A stretch of DNA of 64,000 nt from Streptomyces sp. NBC_00691 (lineage in GTDB: Bacteria > Actinomycetota > Actinomycetes > Streptomycetales > Streptomycetaceae), in contig NZ_CP109007.1 in the NCBI RefSeq assembly GCF_036226665.1, positions 4,194,501 to 4,258,500 of the forward strand. The letters are read 5' to 3'. Shown one piece after another: positions 60,171 through 64,000 of this stretch. The notes under the pieces are model-generated. The model had not been told where the DNA came from. It did not search any database and saw nothing but the letters and a program-made list of their open reading frames with translations. Numbering within the stretch: position 1 is the stretch's first letter; every line of letters starts with the position of its first letter. The position numbers and the translations under genes were made by a program.

Positions 60171-60258
60171 CCCGGCAGGTCGGCTCCGGTCCGTGGACCC
60201 GGCCCGTCCCCCGGCCCGTCCCCCCGGCCCGTGCCACCGGCCCCCTCCGTCCCGGCGC

Positions 60259-60894
60259 TCAGGCCCGCAGGCGGAGCAGTTCCTGCAGGCCCGCCTTGAG
60301 GCGGTCCGCCGACAGCTCCTGCTCGACCGTCAGATGGTGCATGACGTCGGGCGAGAACGGGGCGAGCAGCAGGTGCGCGAGGAGCGTGCTGTCGGAGCCG
60401 GGCCTCAACCGCCCGATGAGCAGGGCCACATGGGTGTGCATCACCCGGTACGCGCCGCTGTGGTAGCGGGCGCGGGGCGCTGCGGAGTGCGCGGCGAGCA
60501 GGATCTCGCGCTGCTCGCGGACCCGGTCGACGAGCGCGTCGAGGAAGGCGTCGAGCCGGGCGTCGGCGGGGGCGCCGGGGCCGAGCGGCGGCGGGCCGCT
60601 CATGTACGACTCCTGGAACTGGCGCTCGCGGTCGTCGAGGAGCGCCCACAGGAGCTGGGAGACGTCGCCGAAGCGGCGGTAGACCGTGCCGACGCCGATG
60701 CCGCTGGCGTGGGCGACCTGGTTCATGGTGACGGCCTGGGGGCCGTCCTCGCTGACGATCCGGGCGGCGGCGTCGAGGATCTTGCGCCGGTTGCGGGCGG
60801 CGTCGGCGCGCTCGGGCGCGGGTGTCCCGACGGTGGGGAGAAGGCCGAGCAGGGGTGCCGACGTGTGTCCGGCCCGCGGTATCTCGGTGCTCAT
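60259..60894 (-). CDS. TetR family transcriptional regulator
   Basis: The 211-residue regulator has a helix-turn-helix (IVSEDGPQAVTMNQVAHASGIGVGTVYRRFGDVSQLL) at about 45-90. The ATG at 60894 follows AGGAG. It is divergent from the WrbA-like gene with two palindromes between (61023-61042 and 61058-61077), so it probably represses wrbA and perhaps itself. It lies on the opposite strand from the preceding TetR gene, converging. Confidence 0.92.
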   Translation of the reverse strand: MSTEIPRAGHTSAPLLGLLPTVGTPAPERADAARNRRKILDAAARIVSEDGPQAVTMNQVAHASGIGVGTVYRRFGDVSQLLWALLDDRERQFQESYMSGPPPLGPGAPADARLDAFLDALVDRVREQREILLAAHSAAPRARYHSGAYRVMHTHVALLIGRLRPGSDSTLLAHLLLAPFSPDVMHHLTVEQELSADRLKAGLQELLRLRA

Positions 60895-61022
60895 CTGCCG
60901 ACTCCTGTTCCTGGTGCGCCGCCCGTGCGCCCTGTTGCGCGCTGCGTCGCGCTGTTTGCCTTTTCGCGCCCCGTCTCCCCGTTCCGGTAGCCCTCGATGT
61001 GAGCATACCCGTTCCCCTTGCG

Positions 61023-61077
61023 AAACGGATAGCAATCCGTTTAGTCTCATGACGTTGAAACGGAAACTGATCCGCTT
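61023..61077. promoter_or_regulatory. Two TetR operators between tetR and wrbA
   Basis: AAACGGAT-AGCA-ATCCGTTT (61023-61042) is perfect. AAACGGA-AACTGA-TCCGCTT (61058-61077) has one mismatch and lies 13 bases before the wrbA start codon. Confidence 0.82.
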
Positions 61078-61089
61078 GAGGAGATCGCC

Positions 61090-61698
61090 ATGTCCGTGAA
61101 GGTCGCCGTCATCTACTACTCGGCCACGGGTGCCGTTCACCAGCTCGCCCAGGCCGTTGCGGAGGGTGCCGAGAAGGCGGGCGCCGAGGTGCGGCTGCGC
61201 CGGGTGACCGAGCTCGCCCCCGCCGCCGCCATCGACTCGAACCCGGCGTGGCGCGCCCATGTGGACGCCACCGGTGACGTGGAGGTCGCCACCCTCGACG
61301 ACCTGGAGTGGGCGGACGCGTACGCGCTCGGCTCCCCGACCCGTTTCGGCAACGTGGCCGCGCAGCTGAAGCAGTACATCGACACCTCGGGCGGCCTCTG
61401 GCAGCAGGGCGTCATGGCGGACAAGCCCGCGACCGCCTTCACCAGTGCCCACAACCTGCACGGCGGCAACGAGTCGACGCTGCTCGCGCTCTACAACACC
61501 TTCCACCACTGGGGCTCGGTCATCGTCTCCCCCGGTTTCACGGACCCGGCGGTCTACGCGGCCGGCGGCAACCCGTACGGCACCGCCCACCCGGGTGCGA
61601 ACGGCGCCCCGGAGGAGCCGGTCCTCGCGGCCGCCCGCTACCAGGGCCGCCGTCTGACGACGATCGCGAAGCGCCTCAAGGGCCTCGCGACCGACTGA
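61090..61698 (+). CDS. wrbA: NAD(P)H:quinone oxidoreductase, WrbA type
   Basis: This 202-residue flavodoxin-fold enzyme reduces quinones by two electrons, avoiding semiquinone toxicity. The FMN-binding loop YYSATGAVHQLAQ, SPTRFGNVAAQLKQYIDTSGGLWQQG and TSAHNLHGGNESTLL are WrbA hallmarks. The ATG at 61090 follows GAGGAG in the second operator. It is probably derepressed by electrophiles or quinones via the divergent TetR. A 34-bp palindromic hairpin follows. Confidence 0.95.
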   Translation: MSVKVAVIYYSATGAVHQLAQAVAEGAEKAGAEVRLRRVTELAPAAAIDSNPAWRAHVDATGDVEVATLDDLEWADAYALGSPTRFGNVAAQLKQYIDTSGGLWQQGVMADKPATAFTSAHNLHGGNESTLLALYNTFHHWGSVIVSPGFTDPAVYAAGGNPYGTAHPGANGAPEEPVLAAARYQGRRLTTIAKRLKGLATD

Positions 61699-61737
61699 TC
61701 GCACGGGAGGGCGGCCCGGGAGCCGCCGCCGTACGAG

Positions 61738-61771
61738 ACGTGCCCCCGGGGGATCTCCCCCGGGGGCACGT
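61738..61771. terminator. Perfect 34-bp palindromic terminator
   Basis: ACGTGCCCCCGGGGGA and its complement flank TC. A bidirectional terminator between wrbA and the converging CsoR-family gene, without a T-run. Confidence 0.82.
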
Positions 61772-61792
61772 CCGCGTCCGGAAGCGCGGCGG

Positions 61793-62080
61793 TCACGCCA
61801 GCGACAGGAAGAGCTTCTCCAGCCGGGCGCGCATCGCGTCACGGTCCTCGCCGTTCCGGCGGGCGTCCTCGACGTCGGTCAGGCACTGCTGCAGGCCGGT
61901 CGCGATGATCGCGAACCCGGCCCGGTCGAGGGCCCGGGAGGCGGCCGCCAGCTGGGTCACGACCTCCTCGCAGTCGCGGCCTTCCTCGATCATCCGGATC
62001 ACGCCGGAGATCTGGCCCTGAGCCCGGCGGAGCCGGTTCAGTACCGACTTCAGCTCCGCACCAGCGAGATCCAGTTCCAC
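61793..62080 (-). CDS. CsoR/FrmR-family repressor, CstR-like
   Basis: A 95-residue four-helix repressor (LNRLRRAQGQISGVIRMIEEGRDCEEVVTQLAAASRALDRAGFAI). Cys37 and Cys66 align with Cys36 and Cys65 of CsoR, but the copper-binding His is Gly62 here (TGLQQC). This suggests a persulfide (CstR-like) or other sulfur sensor rather than copper. The start is GTG 62080, 7 bases after AGGAGG, better than the GTG six bases upstream. It is orphan, facing its own palindromic operator, with no rhodanese or copper gene beside it. Confidence 0.87.
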   Translation of the reverse strand: MELDLAGAELKSVLNRLRRAQGQISGVIRMIEEGRDCEEVVTQLAAASRALDRAGFAIIATGLQQCLTDVEDARRNGEDRDAMRARLEKLFLSLA

Positions 62081-62096
62081 AGCCACTCCTCCTAGA

Positions 62097-62130
62097 TACC
62101 CCACGGGGTAATTTACTCCCCACGCGGGGT
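62097..62130 (-). promoter_or_regulatory. CsoR-family operator
   Basis: TACCCC-AC-GGGGTA (62097-62110) is the typical C-tract/G-tract dyad of this repressor family. A second CCCC-ACGC-GGGG follows at 62118-62129. Autoregulation is likely. Confidence 0.78.
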
Positions 62131-62216
62131 TCCGTCGAAGACCAAGGATGACACCTGCGCCGGGAGACGGGCGTGCACGAGGGCGGGGCGGGCCGGGGCC
62201 GGGGCGGGGTCCCGGG

Positions 62217-62957
62217 TCAGGACCCGGGTGCGGGCGCGTACCGGCGGAGGAACATCTCGGCCCCGTCCACGACGAGGCGCTCGCACAGTTCGTCGCCGAG
62301 CTCCGCCCCGTGCTGCTCGAACACCATCTGCGGGAAGAGCAGCAGCGAGTAGAGCTGGAGGACGGCGACCTCCAGGTCGGGGATGTCGAGGAGACCCCGG
62401 TCCGCGAGGGTGCGCAGGGCGTTCGTGACGGCGGGGTGGTGGCCGGCCGGGCCGTGCGCGCGCCAGGCGCGGCCCAGCTCGGGGAAGCGGTGGACCTCGG
62501 TGGCGACGAGGGTGCGCAGGGCGCGGCCCTCGGTGTCGGCGCGTACGGCCCGGCCCCAGGCGCGGCCGGCGTCGGTGAGGGCGGCCTTGAGCGCTTCGGG
62601 GCCGTCGGCGTCGACGAGCCGCGCGAGATCGGGCCCGCCGGCCGGCCCTTCGCCGCCCTGGCCGCCGGGGCCGAGCGGCTCGTCGAGGGCGCCCGCGACG
62701 ACGGCGGTGAAGAGGGCTTCCTTGCTGCCGAAGTGGTTGTAGACGGTCACCTTGGAGACGCCGGCCTCGGCGGCGATGGCGTCCATGCCGACGCCGAAGC
62801 CCTCGCGGAGGAAGAGGTCGCGGGCGGCCCGCACGATCGCCTGCCGCTTGCGGGCTGCGCGGGGGCCGGTGGGGGCGGGCTTGGGGGCCGGAGCGGGCTC
62901 GGCGGAGGGCTCGGTCGCCGGTGCGGGGTCGGTGGCCGGTGCGGGCTGGGCGTCCAT
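62217..62957 (-). CDS. TetR family regulator of the divergent exporter
   Basis: This 246-residue regulator has a Pro/Ala-rich N-terminus (about 30 residues), a helix-turn-helix AARDLFLREGFGVGMDAIAAEAGVSKVTVYNHFGSKEALF and a TetR_C_7-like ligand domain ending FLRRYAPAPGS. The ATG at 62957 is divergent from a DHA2 exporter gene across a 64-bp gap with a perfect palindrome, so it probably represses both. Confidence 0.92.
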   Translation of the reverse strand: MDAQPAPATDPAPATEPSAEPAPAPKPAPTGPRAARKRQAIVRAARDLFLREGFGVGMDAIAAEAGVSKVTVYNHFGSKEALFTAVVAGALDEPLGPGGQGGEGPAGGPDLARLVDADGPEALKAALTDAGRAWGRAVRADTEGRALRTLVATEVHRFPELGRAWRAHGPAGHHPAVTNALRTLADRGLLDIPDLEVAVLQLYSLLLFPQMVFEQHGAELGDELCERLVVDGAEMFLRRYAPAPGS

Positions 62958-62975
62958 GGCCCCACCCTATCCAGG

Positions 62976-63016
62976 AAACTGTACTCTTGAGTTCAACTGT
63001 ACTGTGCCGTACAGTT
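62976..63016. promoter_or_regulatory. TetR operator between tetR and the exporter
   Basis: AACTGTAC-TGTGCC-GTACAGTT (62995-63016) is perfect, and a third AACTGTAC half-site lies at 62977-62984. No ribosome binding site separates the operator from the exporter's ATG, five bases on. Confidence 0.82.
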
Positions 63017-63021
63017 CAGTT

Positions 63022-64000
63022 ATGTCCACCCACCCCGCCGTACCCTCCCCTGCCCACGACCAGGCGCCCGGGCGGCCCCACAGCCACCCCCGCCCCGACC
63101 CCCGCCGCTGGAAAGCCCTCGCGCTGATCTGCGCGGCCCAGTTCATGCTCGTCCTCGACGTGACCGTGGTGAACGTCGCGCTGCCCGCGCTCGCCACCGA
63201 CCTCGACCTCGGACGCTCGACTCTGACCTGGGTCGTCACCGCGTACACCCTCTGCTTCGGCGGGCTCATGCTCCTCGGCGGACGCCTCGCCGACGCCCTC
63301 GGCGCCCGCCGGGTCCTCCTCACCGGCCTCGCCCTCTTCACCGCCGCGTCCCTGGCCTGCGGCCTCGCGCCGAACGCCGGCGTGCTCCTCGGCGGCCGGA
63401 TCGTCCAGGGCATCGGCGCCGCGCTGCTCTCCCCGGCGGCCCTCGCCCTGGTCACGACGGTGTTCCACGGCCCGGAGAAGCCCAGGGCGCTGGGCGTCTG
63501 GGCGGCCGTCGGCGGTACGGGATCGGCGGTGGGCGTCCTGCTCGGCGGCGCGCTCACCTCGGGCCCCGGCTGGCCGTGGATCTTCTACGTCAACGTCCCG
63601 GTGGGCCTCGCGGTCCTGGCGGCCCTCCCCAGGTTCGTACCGGCGACGGCGCGGCCCGCGCGGCGCGGCGCGGGACTCGACGTCCCCGGCGCCCTCCTCG
63701 TCACGACGGCGACCGGCGCACTCGTCTACGGCCTGGTCACGGCGGGCGACTCCGGCTGGACGTCGACGGCGACGCTGCTGCCCCTCCTGGGCGCGCTCGT
63801 CCTCTACGCAGCCTTCGCGGCGACCGAACGGAAGGCCCGCACCCCGCTGATGGACCTGCGGATGCTCACCCGGCGACCCGTCGTCGTGGGCTCACTCCTC
63901 ATGCTGGTCGCGACGGCGCTGCTGATCTCGTTCTTCTTCCTGGGCTCGATGCACCTCCAGCACCTCCACCACCTCGGCGCCCTCCGCACCGGCCTGCTGT
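63022..64000 (+). CDS. MFS drug exporter, DHA2 family (3' end outside window)
   Basis: The first 326 residues are visible and the frame is open to the window edge. Motifs present: LICAAQFMLVLDVTVVNVALPAL (motif D type, helix 1), GRLADALGARRVLLTG (motif A) and GRIVQGIGAALLSP (motif B). At least nine helices are seen. The start ATG at 63022 has no ribosome binding site and may be leaderless or coupled to repression. It is divergent from and likely repressed by the TetR gene at 62217-62957. Confidence 0.92.
   Translation, partial: MSTHPAVPSPAHDQAPGRPHSHPRPDPRRWKALALICAAQFMLVLDVTVVNVALPALATDLDLGRSTLTWVVTAYTLCFGGLMLLGGRLADALGARRVLLTGLALFTAASLACGLAPNAGVLLGGRIVQGIGAALLSPAALALVTTVFHGPEKPRALGVWAAVGGTGSAVGVLLGGALTSGPGWPWIFYVNVPVGLAVLAALPRFVPATARPARRGAGLDVPGALLVTTATGALVYGLVTAGDSGWTSTATLLPLLGALVLYAAFAATERKARTPLMDLRMLTRRPVVVGSLLMLVATALLISFFFLGSMHLQHLHHLGALRTGLL

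Overview
The window is about 64 kb of very GC-rich actinobacterial chromosome, almost certainly Streptomyces. Third codon positions are nearly always G or C, GTG starts are common, and the gene families are typical of the genus: an SSI-type protease inhibitor, a DUF1906 secreted protein, an HtrA-like protease, SigF-group sigma factors, DHA2 exporters, many TetR and MarR regulators, and small secreted or membrane proteins. The order sigN-like, sigF-like, Dabb, tRNA-Ser, tadA, upp matches what I know of the sigN-sigF neighbourhood of S. coelicolor. This is mostly conserved core chromosome with one small mobile-element scar.

Layout. 0-8 kb: end of a Prim-Pol-like gene, a secreted protein, a SEC-C/DUF5926 protein, an anti-sigma-type ATPase, a GDPD phosphodiesterase, an HtrA-like protease, tRNA-Ser(UGA), a small antitoxin-like protein, a macro-domain protein and a small secreted protein. 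8-13 kb: a tightly coupled five-gene operon whose protein set matches the mycobacterial igr genes (two acyl-CoA dehydrogenases, a MaoC-DUF35 fusion, a MaoC protein and an Ltp2-like thiolase-fold protein). 13-21 kb: a DUF1906 protein, a SigE-family sigma factor, an acyl-CoA ligase, a 1316-residue PAS/pseudokinase/receiver protein and an SSI-like inhibitor. 21.7-23.5 kb: tRNA-Ser(GCU), then tRNA-Arg(ACG), whose 3' end is duplicated as a 39-bp direct repeat bounding a 1.4-kb relic with a truncated tyrosine integrase.

23.6-26.3 kb: a MarR-controlled divergon with two tandem SnoaL-like genes and an SDR. One SnoaL-like copy is broken by an exact 23-bp tandem duplication. 26.4-30.4 kb: PH-domain, BRO-N, DUF2797, monooxygenase-like and amidohydrolase genes. 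30.5-36.3 kb: a two-component system joined to two membrane glycosyltransferases. 36.3-43.2 kb: two DHA2 exporters with TetR and MarR regulators and palindromic operators, then a TetR/SDR divergent pair. 43.2-51.3 kb: a lipoprotein, the sigN/sigF-like pair, Dabb, tRNA-Ser(CGA), tadA with its partner gene, upp and a LytR_C protein. 51.4-59.3 kb: a HerA-like ATPase, a secreted M28 aminopeptidase, an HhH-GPD protein, prolyl aminopeptidase, a small hydrolase and a short UvrA paralogue. 59.3-64 kb: four regulator/target units (TetR with UvrA-like, TetR with WrbA, an orphan CsoR-family repressor, TetR with a DHA2 exporter that runs off the end).

Most regulators sit divergent from or next to their probable targets, with a visible inverted repeat between them. 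Several short tandem duplications of about 23-25 bp occur at gene ends or inside genes. All functions are inferred by reading the sequence; no database search was possible.
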